NCBI GenBank assembly: GCA_015680905.1
Contig: CM027377.1
Span: 60,595,501-60,659,500 of the forward strand
Length of the DNA: 64,000 nt
From: Coptis chinensis
Lineage: Eukaryota > Streptophyta > Magnoliopsida > Ranunculales > Ranunculaceae
Direction of reading: 5' to 3'
Shown here: positions 10,671 to 21,241 of the stretch, one piece after another
Position numbering within the stretch: the stretch's first letter is position 1
Layout of the letters: each line of letters begins with the position of its first letter
The notes under the pieces: model-generated
Database searches by the model: none
The model's input: the letters and a program-made list of their open reading frames with translations, nothing else
Told to the model about the DNA's origin: nothing
Made by a program: the position numbers and the translations under genes

Positions 10671-12001
10671 TGATAACCGTAAAAATAATAGAATCCTAAT
10701 ATTAATGTTAACAACACTAATATGTAATCCTACCGTTCTTACGTTTAAATCAATTCTTCTTACTCTCAAAACATAATCATGCAATACAACGAGTAAGGAT
10801 TTCGTTCCACTCTTAAACCCTCAAGACTTAAATAGAATTCAATTATTCAAACACAAGGAACAGTGGTGAGAGTAATGATTTGTAGTATAGTGGTGAGTAT
10901 TCCCGCCTGTCACGCGGGTGACCCGGGTTCGATCCCCGGCAGCGGCGCCATTTGATAACCCGTAAAAACAATAGAATCCTAAATATTAATGCTACAAGAA
11001 CACTAATACGTAATCCTACCGTTCTTACGTTTAAATCAATTCTTCTTACTCTCAAAACATAATCATGCAATACAACGAGTAAGGATTTCGTTCCACTCTT
11101 AAACCTCAAGACTTAAACAAATTCAACTAATCAAACCCAAAGGGAACAATGGTGAGAGTAATGATTTGATGTGAAATTTCTATTCTACCATTCCCAACAA
11201 TTGAATCTAAACAAGACATAATATAAAGATTTGAACTTTATGAAATTTAACTAATCTAAATTAAACAATAACAAAAATCTAATTAATAACTAAGCATTGA
11301 ATAACAAGTAAATAATGAAATTAGATCTAAGAATTGTAATTGACAAATCGAAATTGAATCAATAACAACTATTTTATTATCTAATTCAAGGGAGAACAAT
11401 CATTCAATACTAAATTTAAAACAAGAATAAAAACTAATTACTTTACTCTAAAACTAGATCTAGAACTAAGGTTTAATGGAGGCTAACTAATCTAGGTCTA
11501 ACTTTTTCTAACCCTAAACTCCATTAACATTAGCTTCCTAACCTAACTGCCATTAACAAAGAATGAAGCTTTTGTTTTATACATCGGATCCAAAAATCGT
11601 GCATGGGCTTGGAGCCATGTTTTGGGCGAGAATCGCCCAAAACCCAATTCTTCGGTCCAAAAGGCCTCTTCAGTTGCAGTTCGCTTCAACAGACTTTTCG
11701 TCCACTTCTGCTCCTCTGATTGGGTCAAGGCTCAGACCATTGGAAAGCTCTTTCGAGCCGGTCGTTTTGACATAAGGTAGGCCCAATTCGAGGTCCGAGT
11801 CCAAAGATATGGCATTGGAAGTTCTGGATCATTTTGTTCCTTTATCTCGCTAAAAGTGGCGCGAGTTACGCACATAATGGACTTTGAAGCCTGAAATGCA
11901 TAAAAACACGTAATCAGTATTAACTCTTACTTATTATTCACATAATTGGTCTAACAGTATGATTATTAAGGGGTTAAAACTACAGTTTTGGGCTCTTATC
12001 A
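10671..12001 (-). repeat. LTR family A, 5' LTR of E1, with internal duplication
   Basis: Ends are TGATAAGAGCCC (at 12001, element sense) and GGTTATCA (at 10671). The last 210-214 bases of the LTR are present twice, at 10671-10880 and 10953-11166, and a tRNA-Asp sequence lies between the copies. Compared with the 3' LTR it lacks about 370 bp near 11175. The plus-strand flank 12002-12006 (GTGGT) is the candidate target duplication, but no partner was found. Confidence 0.75.
10880..10950 (+). tRNA. tRNA-Asp (GUC) sequence embedded in an LTR, retro-copied, not a normal gene
   Basis: These 71 bases match plant tRNA-Asp from its fifth base to the terminal CCA. The D arm (TAGTATAGTGG), anticodon stem CCCGC/GCGGG with loop bases CTGTCAC, and T arm GGGTTCGATCC are all present. 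Only the first four acceptor bases are missing. CCA is added after transcription in nuclear tRNAs, so its presence, and the direct continuation into the LTR with the same two-base spacer as the real primer site, show that this was copied from a primer tRNA. A and B box promoter words remain. The acceptor stem is incomplete, so function as a tRNA is unlikely. Confidence 0.9.
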
Positions 12002-12232
12002 GTGGTGCCTTGATAAAGAATTCTATCAACAAGAACTATGTCTGAGCATAATAAATAGTCTAAGTGGTAATGAAATCAACAATATCAATTATCTATCAAA
12101 CTCAACACTAAGTAGTATAGAATCTATATCCCAGAGTCATCATTAAAATTCATTTGTCTCATGCTACTGATATAGAAACAAAAATATTTTTGTTTTTGAA
12201 AACTAATTTTCGAAATTCATTTCTCAAGTACA

Positions 12233-12271
12233 CCCTCCCCCAACTTAACATATGCATTGTCCTTAATGTAT
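12233..12271 (-). promoter_or_regulatory. Polypurine-like tract with hairpin in E2
   Basis: CACCCTCCCCCAAC on the plus strand is followed by ATGCATTG (12252-12259), loop TCCT, TAATGTAT (12264-12271). The stem is imperfect, but loop and spacing match the module at 5450-5490. The rest of 12002-12429 shows no gene. Confidence 0.4.
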
Positions 12272-12429
12272 AGAAATTAAGTAAATGAAATGAATGAGAA
12301 AAAGGGAAGATGTTACCATTGATGCCGAATATCAAAATTAATCCCAAAAATAAGAACATTTCCTTTTACCAAGTTTTTTTTTTAATTATTTTTTTAGGTC
12401 TTTTTAAGTCAGATCCCTAAGACTATATA

Positions 12430-12774
12430 TCATGCATTATCAATTTGGACTGAGGAGATCAGATTTTTTACCCAAATCTGACGAATGTTCGGAGGACGAA
12501 GAGGTCTCACCTTGTGGGTTGTCAAAAATACCCCTTGATAAGCTGGAAAGATTGCTGGTGAAGTTGCTTCTTTACCTTGAACTATTTCAAGTCTGATGAT
12601 TGTGTGATAGGCCTTGTGGTTCCTCTGTGTATAAGATTGACGGAAATCTTTCTTTCTAACATGACAATAGTATCTAATGTGCCCTTTACCACCACAGTAA
12701 TGATAATGGATGTCTAGCTGACTGCGCTCAAGGTGGGCGGTAGACTGGTACACATATTTCTCTCGTTCAGACAA
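12430..12774 (-). pseudogene. Zinc-knuckle segment resembling a Ty1/copia gag tail
   Basis: A minus-strand frame of 114 codons overlaps the end of the gag-protease frame. It contains HYCGGKGHIRYYC followed by a basic stretch, which resembles the knuckle near the end of plant copia-type gag proteins. The first cysteine of a C-x2-C pair is replaced by histidine, so the knuckle is degenerate. It directly follows the coiled coil encoded at the end of the overlapping frame, which suggests the two belonged to one protein. The lineage assignment is by pattern only. Confidence 0.4.
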
Positions 12775-15545
12775 TGATGGTGTAGAAGAAGCTTCAACAG
12801 TGAAATGTTTTTTTTATCAATATGGTCCACTTTCTGCTTTAGAAGACTCATTTCAGTTTCTAAATTCTGTTGTTTTTCCAAAACTTCTTTAAGCTGATTA
12901 TCTAGTAACTGATTTTTCTGGGCAGAAGTCTGTTGTTCATCCTGAAATGTAGAGTTCATCTTCTCAAGATATGATACTTTCTCTGTTAATTTTCCATTCT
13001 GCTCACTTAAATCTTGAATTTTCTGCAGAGATTCCAAGAACATGGCTAGCAACGCCTCTGTGGTGGAGTTCTCAGGTTCATCAGAGTTTTCTGTAGATTG
13101 AGCACTCTCAATTGTATCTTCGAATGGGAAGGATTCTTGTATCATGCTATCAAGGAAGTACACCTCTCCACCTTCGGTGTCATCACAATCCTTATACAAC
13201 AGGTGAAAGATATTTATGTCCATGTACATCTTACCAAAGTTGATCTTCATTTCACCGTTGTGACAATTTATCAAAGCTTTTGCGGTAGCGAGGAAAGGTC
13301 GGCCTAGAATAATTGGAATTTTATCAAAGGCCTCCTTGGTGTCTATCACAATGAAATCCACTTGATAGTAGAAATCGGTTACTTGAACAAGAACATTCTC
13401 AACTATGCCTCTGGGAATCTTGGTAGAATGGTCATCTAACTTTAATTTGACTTTTGTAGGCTTTAGGTTCTCCAGGCCCAACGCTTGGTACACATGATAT
13501 GGCAAGAGATTAACACTAGCACCAAGGTCTAAAAGAGCATTACCCGTGAATTTTTCTCCTATCTTGCATGATATTGTAGGACTTCCTAGATCTTTGAGCT
13601 TGACTGGAGCTTGTTGATGGATAATAGATGTTGTTTGTCCAACTAGAAACGCTTGCTTTGGAACATGAGTACTTCTCTTTATGTTGCATGCATCCTTCAA
13701 GAATTTGGCATATGATGGCAACTGCTTGATCGCTTTGAGAAAGGGGATATTGATGTTATCTTTCTCAAATGCCTACTTCATCTCTAAAATTGCTTGTCCT
13801 TTTGCTTTGAGCAAAAACATAGGAAAAGGTGCCTTTGGTACAAAACACATCAAGATGTAATGCGCTCTTCTTTTCTTTTCGGCATTCTTGCATATCTTGT
13901 CTTGGTCATCTTGACAAATGGTAGTGGAAAGGATTTCCCCCACTTCCTTTTGAACTTCATTTGAAATCTTGACCGATTTCTCTGTAGCAATGTCATCATG
14001 AGAAGGTAAGTCAACCTTGCTGTCTATCTTCAATCTGGATATGAGAGTAGTAACTGAGCTGACATGATCTTGGAGGTGATCAGTACTAGAAGTTATCCCA
14101 ATGTGGCATGCATCTTCACTCTTCGATATTGGTTCCAATAAGCTAGGTTGAATGACTTATGTCTTTACAGACAAAGCAGTGGTGAGTTGGTCGACCTTAG
14201 CTTCTAGAGACTCCATTCTAGAACATTGACTTGCCCACGAGATTCTTTGGAGATTGAAATGAGATGCAAGAAGCTCTAGAACACTTTCAAACTTTTGATT
14301 TTTCTGTGATAACAAAGTAATTGCATTCTCCAGGTTGGCAGGTGCGGCATAATTTCTCCTAGGATCAGGCACTAACTCTCCACTTGTATTGGAATTCTGC
14401 TGAGAGTATAATTGTTGTTGGGGGACCAACTGTGAAGCTTGACTAGTCTGTGGAATATAACTTTGATCTTGAGAACCTGGGGGTCCAACATTCTGTCTCC
14501 AATAATTACCTTGAAAGTTATTACCACCTTGGTTGGGCCTCTGAAATGAGTTTATATTGTACTCTCCAACTTATGCATGTTGATAGTAACCAGGACATTC
14601 TATAGTTGCATGAGAAGTGTCAGAACAGACTTCGCAGTATCGGCTAGCTTGCATGACTGTGAGAGATTTAGCTTGAGACTTGTTGATCTTGGAGGGATTC
14701 ATGGAGAACTGGTTGAATTTCTTACTCAGAGTTTCAATGCTGGTGGCCAGGCTTGCCAATGTAGATTTCAGTTCTTGATCTGATTGTTCATGTGCTTGGT
14801 AACCAAATTTCTTTGGCTCCCCCTCCATGCTAGCGACATCCTCGTTGCTAGTAGTCCATTGTTGTGTTTCTTCAGCTAAATTCTCGAGAAAGTTGTAAGC
14901 TTCCTCTCCATCCATTGATGTAAACTTGCCTTTGTGCATTGACTGTATCATCTGCTTGTTCATCATTGAGAGTCCTCGATAGAAAAAATGAGCTAGTGTG
15001 CTCTTGTCGTATCCATGATGTGGACATGAGACTAGCAGATTATTGAATTTATCCCAGCTTTGATGATATTCTTCAGTCACCTTCCCTTTGAAATTGTTGA
15101 TGGCTTGCTGCATGGCATCTGCTTTCTGGGGTGGGTAGAACTTGTTCATAAACTTCGTTCTCAACTTCTCCCAGTTGTCTATTGAATTGATTGGCTGTGC
15201 AGTTAACCATTCGGAGGCTTTACCTTCAAGTGAGAGCGGAAAAAGAATCATTGTCTCATCTTTGATATTCTAGTTCTTGAAAGTTCTAAGGACTGATAGA
15301 AATTTGTTCATGTGAACATATGGCTGAATATTGTCTGAACCATTGAACTTCGGAAGCATAGAGATTACTGATGCTCTAAGTTCAAACTGGTTAGATTCTG
15401 TCTCTGGAAAAACAATATTGCTGGGTGGGTCTCCAATGATTGGCGAATAGAAATCGCTCAGCTTCTTCCTCTGTTATGCTTGCATGAGTGGGATAGCTTT
15501 AGAATTATTCAGGTCCACAACACCTCCATCATTACTTTCGGACAT
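12714..15545 (-). pseudogene. E2 gag-protease polyprotein, with internal stops
   Basis: One reading frame of about 944 codons from the ATG at 15545, interrupted by at least five stops (near 15479, 15271, 14571, 14157 and 13773). Order: retrotransposon gag domain (about 15251-14900), a proper C-x2-C-x4-H-x4-C knuckle (CEVCSDTSHATIEC, near 14620), a Gln/Asn-rich linker, then a retropepsin-like protease whose active site reads DLGAS (near 13530) with an ILGRPFLAT motif further on. After the protease comes about 150 residues of coiled coil instead of reverse transcriptase. It belongs to the Ty3/gypsy Athila-like group by the DLGAS/NLLPY context. The stops make it inactive. Confidence 0.8.
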
Positions 15546-16091
15546 TGTATCTATCTTGTCTAGTATTCTTGCTATGCGAAGATGATGAAAAACTATCCTA
15601 CTATGCTTGAATGCAATTAAACTAATATGCAACTATTATAAATTATACTAATATGCAAAACTACTTTCCTTCAACTAGGTTGGGCTTTGCAGCTAGAATC
15701 TCTCTCGTTGTCTAAAGGTGTCTCTTCTAGGGTTATGGTGAATCACTTGGATTGCTTAAGTACCACGGCCCACAGACGATAATCCATTTGTCAAGATTCA
15801 GATAAGAAACACTAGAGTTTGATGTTTTGTTGTGTTGGCTTACAACTTCAATTGTTGAAAAGGTCCTAAATGCAATTATACTAGAAAGCAATAAAATTAA
15901 ACTATGATGCAACTATATTAAGAATGAAATAAAAAGATTGAAGATTCGACTAACCTAGATGGTAGATCATGTCTTTAAGATGTCCTTCAAGCTTCTCTCT
16001 TTCTCAAAAGGATGGATGATGCGGCTAAAATTACCTCAAGATCCAAAATTCTAATATTGAAAGAAAACGTTAAACATAAACAACTTAAAAT
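15546..16091 (-). other. E2 leader
   Basis: Between the gag start and the primer binding site. No open frame or motif of note. Confidence 0.4.
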
Positions 16092-16104
16092 GGCAACGGC
16101 GCCA
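16092..16104 (-). promoter_or_regulatory. Primer binding site of E2, canonical tRNA-Asp type
   Basis: Element sense TGGCGCCGTTGCC, two bases after the LTR end. This is the standard complement of the plant tRNA-Asp 3' end, so E2 and the family-A elements use the same primer family. Confidence 0.85.
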
Positions 16105-16106
16105 TT

Positions 16107-17754
16107 TGACCTTTCTTCTTTTTGTGTGTGAGATGAGATATGGATGATATAGATAGATGATGTAGATGGATGATGGTCGTTGAACAAAATAAAAGCGTAT
16201 CAAAACCTAATTATCCTTCAATAAGTAAAGGATGAGTAGGGTATCGTTCCACTTTAAGTGTATGTTATGTGAAGGACAGGACTGGAAAGGGGGTTTAAGG
16301 GATTAAAAACTATGATTGTAAAGATTTTAGATTCTAATGCTAAATAAAACTAAATTAACTAAACTATTTAGAATTTATAAGAGAGGAAATTCAAGAGATT
16401 AGAATCCACCAATACTTTTAATTTATGACCTTCTACTTCATGGCTGTTTTTACGAGTAGACTACAATTAGGCAATCGAGCGAGTGTCGATGCCCTTTTGG
16501 ATGAAACATCGTTAACAATTAACTCTACTTAAGGTTGTTCCTATGTTTATGCTATTAATATCTTCTTTCCTTTTAGGTAAGCTCGGGCAGCCATTCAATG
16601 TATTACCGAGAGCAACATCAAGGAGTACTTCCTAATAGGGCGGCCATTCAATGAATCACCACTTAAGGCAAACACAAAGAATACTTCCCCTAGGCAGCCA
16701 CTCCCTGTGCTACCCTTTCTAAGGCAACACAAAGAATACTTCTATAACTCTAAAGAACTATACTACTAGAAGAAAAGTAAAGAACACTAGCATGATATTA
16801 ATATTGCAAAACATAAACCCTATTCTATACTTCCATCCCCTGGTGTGGGCAATGAAACTAATAACTAAAAACATAAAGAACTAACCTGATTGAAGAACAC
16901 CATGAACCAGAAGAATCATTAAACCTTAAGCACTAGCTTCATCTCCTCCCTTAAAGGAGAAGATTAGCTTTCTATAAAGATGGAAGAACACGAAGAACGA
17001 GAAGAAGAAGAGTAGAAGAACATAAGACTAGAAAGACTAATTTATTAAGACTCAGCTAGTTAAAACCAAATATTTTATTATTAATCTCTCTCTGCCTCAA
17101 GTTCTGGAGACAAAAATATAAGTGAATTGGAAAATTACATGAGGCACTTAGGTCCGATATTTATAGGGGTTACAATGAGTTCTAGAAGCATTCCAAACCG
17201 TCATTTGTTTCCTAATACAAATAAATTTCTTTTAGAGTCCAACTTCGTCTCCAAAACTGAGAAGGAATTGGCTACAGTGTTGTTTCATGCGTTTGGACGC
17301 ACGATCCATGCGTCTCAGACACGAGCAATACGTCTGGACACGCGATCCATGTGTCCCAGACGTGAGCAATGCGTCTGGATGCGCGATCCATGCGTCCCAG
17401 AAGCAGAAGTCTATTTTGTCTCTTCTGCTCTATCCTTCTATCCTCTTTTGTGGGCTTTGGTCCAAGCAACGAATCCTTTGGTCTTGGGCTTCCAAATAGG
17501 CTTTAAAATAGTTTGAAGTCGCATCTTTAATAGCTTCAATTCCTTGGCCTTCTCCATGATTGTCCACGGGCTTCCCATGTGATCCTTAATGCTCTGAATT
17601 GCTCCGTTTTACCCCTTTTTCTCTAATATTCCACAAAACTCTCTCTTTCACCTGTAGAATCATAAAACATAACTTACAAACACTATTAGTCCACTAAGAT
17701 GGCTAAACAAGAGGCATAATCGAGGGTTAAATTGCACTTTTTGAGCACTTATCA
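16107..17754 (-). repeat. LTR family C, 5' LTR of E2
   Basis: Starts TGATAAGTGCTC (at 17754) and ends GGTCA (at 16107) in element sense, 1648 bp. The start resembles family A (TGATAAG), but the body is different. It contains a short 41-bp tandem repeat (17292-17414). No second copy is seen in the window. Frames through the repeat (17127-17516) are not genes. Confidence 0.7.
17292..17414. repeat. Tandem repeat, three 41-bp units
   Basis: Units start at 17292, 17333 and 17374, each with the core GCGATCCATGCGTC or a close variant. They are GC-rich compared with the LTR around them. Period is exactly 41 bp. Confidence 0.8.
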
Positions 17755-18340
17755 CATTCCCGCCACATTCAAGGAATACCCTTCATAACACCAACATGTC
17801 ATTCATGGCACATTCAATGAATACCTTGGGTCATTCTAGCTACATTTAAGGAATACCTATCATAACACCAATAAGTCATTCATGGCACATTTAATGAATA
17901 CATTTTTTTTAAACAACCACTATCATGTACACAATTTAATACTAACATTGTTCACATATAGTTGTCACTAAAACTAATATATAATATATATAATATGGTG
18001 GTTGCACCTTTACATAAGGCTGCCTATGTATCCAATCTTTCAAGATTAGAATCAAGCCTTACGTAGCTCTTAACCAATAAATATCAATATCCTTGTATGT
18101 ACCTTTAAAGAAAACAACAATTTATACTATATAAAATCACATACAATTAGTTTCAAATACTCCCACAATCATATACGTAAAGTTTCATAACCAGAGATAC
18201 ATTATGAACCTTTAAATCTAAAAACTCAAAAATGGATATTTCTCTACTTTTGATTCTCCAAAAACGATCTTATGAACCATGTCGGTTCCAAATAAAACCA
18301 GTCTAAAAGTAGGCTACAAATACTATATAAAACCCTTAAG
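17755..18340. other. Intergenic stretch with a 77-bp tandem duplication
   Basis: Two similar units start at 17765 and 17842, each containing GTCATTCATGGCACATT. The remainder is AT-rich with no open frame. I cannot assign it to an element. Confidence 0.5.
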
Positions 18341-18344
18341 TTAA

Positions 18345-18935
18345 ATACTTAACAGTTTCCATTACAACTTAACAAATATCAATAGGCTTGTATTTCTATA
18401 CTGCATCGATAACCAACCGTTTGATCTATCTACCATTGAAATATGTCACACCACTATGTATGATAACCTTACAGATTAAATTTCAAGTCAATCCGGTAAT
18501 GGATAAAACTCCATCTAAGCAAAATAGTACGACTGCACACTGCAGTGTTCTACTGTAGTTTCAATTACAACCAGTCTGGCTAATGAAAGCCTCGACAGAT
18601 ATCAGACTGGTGGATCTATCTTAAATTATAATATGTTATTATACTACGAGTTATATATCTACAGATTTAATTTGAGAAAAATCTATGACTGGGTCATCCT
18701 TCATCTATGCCTAAACGTATGACTGCGCAGTGCAATTTTCTGGCATAGTTTATACTTCGACCGGTCATGCTTATGCATGCCTCGAAAGACAACCAACCGT
18801 TGGATCTGTCTATAATTATAATATGTCAAACTAAATGGTCTTATACAACCTATAATTAAATATTAGATCCATCCAATAATGGATTGACCTCAATCTAATA
18901 TAAAACCTTTGACTGCGCAGTGCAGTTTTCTATTT
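18345..18935. repeat. 190-bp tandem repeat, about three units
   Basis: The word GACTGC(G/A)CA(G/C)TGCA lies at 18531, 18721 and 18911, exactly 190 bp apart each time. Each is preceded by a diverged copy of the same unit (AACCAACCGTT, TAATATGTCA/TTA, CCATCTA/CAATCTA). Units are clearly diverged. It resembles a short satellite-like array or the repeat region of an unassigned element. Confidence 0.7.
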
Positions 18936-19560
18936 ACCCTTTTACTATTTACCTTCTTCTCTAATGATTCTCTACAATTGATAATGGCTTCCTAGTAATA
19001 GTTTTTCAAATAAAAACAGTTACACATGATTTAAAACATCTACCATCACCAAATCATCAAAAGAAAGCATGTTAACTTAATCTAATAACTTAGTACATAA
19101 ACCTACGCATGAATCGTCGTAATTCAAATCTCTTTAATATCTAGTCTCTACTTATCATCATATGAATAGCACAAAAGCACAACATATAATGTTTCTACGA
19201 CAATCGAAAATAGAGGTAGTTACAGCGAGCCAACGTGTTCTTCTTTTCTCCTCTTCATATTCTTCTTCTCTTTTTAATCCTTTCTTCTTCTTTGGGCAGT
19301 AGGGTTTTTCTTTCTCCCTTTTCAGAAATGTGGGAGAGAAAGGAGAGAGAGATCCGTGCGTTTTTTATTCTCCACGATTTTCTCCTATTTCTATTTAATC
19401 TTTATCCCCTCTTTTTAAAATATTACTATTATAATCCTATTAATAATACTTATTATTATTTTTATTGCAAAAATAAAAATACAGGATGTTATATATTTAT
19501 TGTAGATTTTGTGCCATAAATGTGAACCCAATTTTAAAGGTGGGAGCTTTTACTGTTTTA
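18936..19560. other. AT-rich stretch, no gene supported
   Basis: A plus-strand frame at 19235-19519 is hydrophobic only because it lies in a pyrimidine-rich tract. It has no recognisable domain and no supporting context. Nothing else is seen. Confidence 0.4.
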
Positions 19561-20808
19561 AAAAACTAATTTTTGTTTTTGTTTTCAGGTGGTACTTTGG
19601 AAGTTCTAATTTACTACAGGGGTGAAATAAAAAAGCGACAAGTATGGTGTGTACAGGTATGTTGGTGGTGAGGTTAAACTAGGGGTGTTCTGTAAGACAA
19701 TCGTATGAAGGCTTCGTTAGTATTGTTGAAGATGCATGTTCATATAGTATACTGGAGTTTTTATTGCGGTACTTGATGAGTAAGAACCCATGTGGAATCA
19801 ACCATGAAACAAATTATGTAAACATGATCAAGAGACATGAAAAGTATCCAACCAAAGCTATGAAGGTATGGGTTATTAAGGAAGAGAGTCTTGCAAGATT
19901 TGTTGTTTAAAAAAGTCACGGAAAAGGTATAGCTATGAAGGAAAAGGTGCATGTTGAATTGAAGGATGAACCTGTTCGATCAGTTGAAGCACAAGTCTAC
20001 CAAATCATCTCCTGGAATAAATAGATTGAAGAATCCAAATGTGCATGTTGTATTAAATGATGAACCTGTTCAGCTGAAGCACAAGTCTACAACATCAACT
20101 CCTAGACTAAGCAAATTGAAGAATCCAAAGGTGCATATTGAGTTGTTTAAAGAAGAAGTTGAGAACTGTCGACAACCATCTCTTGTAAAGCAGAGTATGT
20201 TGAAGCAAAATGTATTAGCACGTAAGAGGCTTTTCACACTAGTAGACAAATCTATAGGTATAGAACACATTTTATTTATGTTTTATTGCCTGATAGTCGT
20301 TGGTTTAGTTGCTGACATTGTGGCATTTTGTATTCCTAAGATAATCCACTTGAACAACAAAGTGAGAGAGACCATACAATCGCCAAAGATGTGGTTCGTG
20401 AAGAGTCGAACCCATAGTTTTGCTACTTATTATCAAAAGGTTATGGCAGGTAATTGAGTGTCTTTGTTATAACTTGTACCATGTTGTTGATAGATATTTG
20501 CATAAATACTAACTATTAGGTGAACACGAGCAGATTTCTTTCCGGTGGCTACTTCAAATAAGTATAATGCGCCTACTTCTTCCAATGGAGTACTTCATTC
20601 AGATGGTGGAAATGAACAGATTGTACCTACATCTTTCATGGCTAAAGGTAAACTGATGGGATTTTCATTGATGTGTTGTCAATTGTTTTTTCTTATAATT
20701 AGACTTGCTGGCGGTCACTGTATGTGTTGCTTTTCATTCCTAAAGACTATCACTGTTAATGAGGAGATAAATGAAGATGAATTTGATTCACAACAACCAT
20801 ATGGAGGT
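19561..20808 (+). pseudogene. Unidentified gene remnant, possibly Mutator-like transposase N-terminus plus a repeat/membrane segment
   Basis: After a pyrimidine tract ending in CAG (about 19589), broken frames read pieces such as YEGFVSIVEDA and KYPTKAMKVWVIKEE, reminiscent of the N-terminal part of plant Mutator-like transposases. This is a weak pattern match. A frame of 163 codons (19966-20457) contains a 30-residue repeat built on LKHKST and LKNP(N/K)VH, 90 bp apart (19984 and 20074), and a hydrophobic segment around residues 100-125. A second frame of 88 codons follows (20545-20811), with an intron-like AT-rich gap between. The family-B LTR starts at 20809. Function unknown. Confidence 0.3.
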
Positions 20809-21241
20809 TGAAGCTGTGTTAGTGTTCAGTATCTTCAAAAGAGTTTGAATGTGGTTCACCATAAATTGTTTAGAGTTTGAATGATTGGGAGTTTTAGAAG
20901 GAAGGAAGGTAGTTTTCTTTAGTTTTAGAACTTGGATTGTATGAACTTGAAAATACTAAGTAGTTTAAATGATTGGAAACATAAATTTGAAAGAAATGAA
21001 ATGATTAATTGAAAGAAAGAACAACAAGAAAGAAATGATTGATTGAATGAAGAACAAAAAGAAAACAACTTGAATGAAAATCAAGAACAAAAAGTAAATG
21101 ACTTGAATGAAAATGACTAGAAAATAAATCCTACATGACACTAGAATAAGTCTAGGTGCATTCTCTCATCCTACTTTTGAGTTCTTATACCCTTACTTTT
21201 ACAAAAGACTGATTTGCCCTCTCCCATTACATTTGAGTCAC
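20809..21241 (-). repeat. Old LTR family B, right-hand (U5-side) part, split by E6
   Basis: Aligns, with considerable divergence, to the first half of the E6 LTRs in plus-strand order (CTTCAAAAGAGTTTG, GTTTAGAGTTT..., TACTTTT...). It stops at 21241, where E6 begins; its continuation is at 38351-38762. The flank 20804-20808 (GAGGT) is the candidate target duplication of the old element E0. Confidence 0.7.

Larger units (their letters stand above)
2395..12001 (-). mobile_element. E1: non-autonomous LTR retrotransposon, LTR family A
   Basis: In element (minus) orientation it runs: 5' LTR 12001-10671; primer site 10668-10656; leader; zinc-knuckle ORF 9420-7570; Athila-type domain 6520-5697; noncoding 3' region; polypurine tract beside 3874; 3' LTR 3873 to about 2395. 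No reverse transcriptase, RNase H or integrase is visible, so it would depend on another element's enzymes. The two LTRs share the start TGATAAGAGCCC, but the 3' LTR lacks a recognisable TATCA end and a target duplication was not found at that side. The 5' LTR differs from the 3' LTR by a roughly 370-bp deletion and by an internal duplication that contains a tRNA sequence. Confidence 0.7.
12002..17754 (-). mobile_element. E2: LTR retrotransposon with gag-protease, LTR family C, 3' end missing
   Basis: Element sense: 5' LTR 17754-16107, primer site 16104-16092, short leader, gag-protease frame 15545-12714, zinc-knuckle frame 12774-12430, then a polypurine-like tract with hairpin (12233-12271). 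It is cut at 12001 by the edge of E1. No RT or integrase is visible between protease and the 3' region. E1's 5' LTR starts exactly at the break, which suggests E1 inserted into E2. Confidence 0.6.

Noticed and set aside
10880-10950. A functional tRNA-Asp gene
   Set aside because: The first four acceptor bases are missing, CCA is encoded, and it is fused to LTR sequence on both sides; no T-run terminator is close by.
17127-17516. 129-codon ORF
   Set aside because: It runs through the 41-bp tandem repeats of an LTR.
18345-18935. CRISPR-like array
   Set aside because: Repeats are contiguous 190-bp units without spacers, in a plant genome.
19235-19519. Membrane-protein-like ORF
   Set aside because: Pyrimidine-rich composition alone explains the hydrophobicity; no domain or homologous frame.
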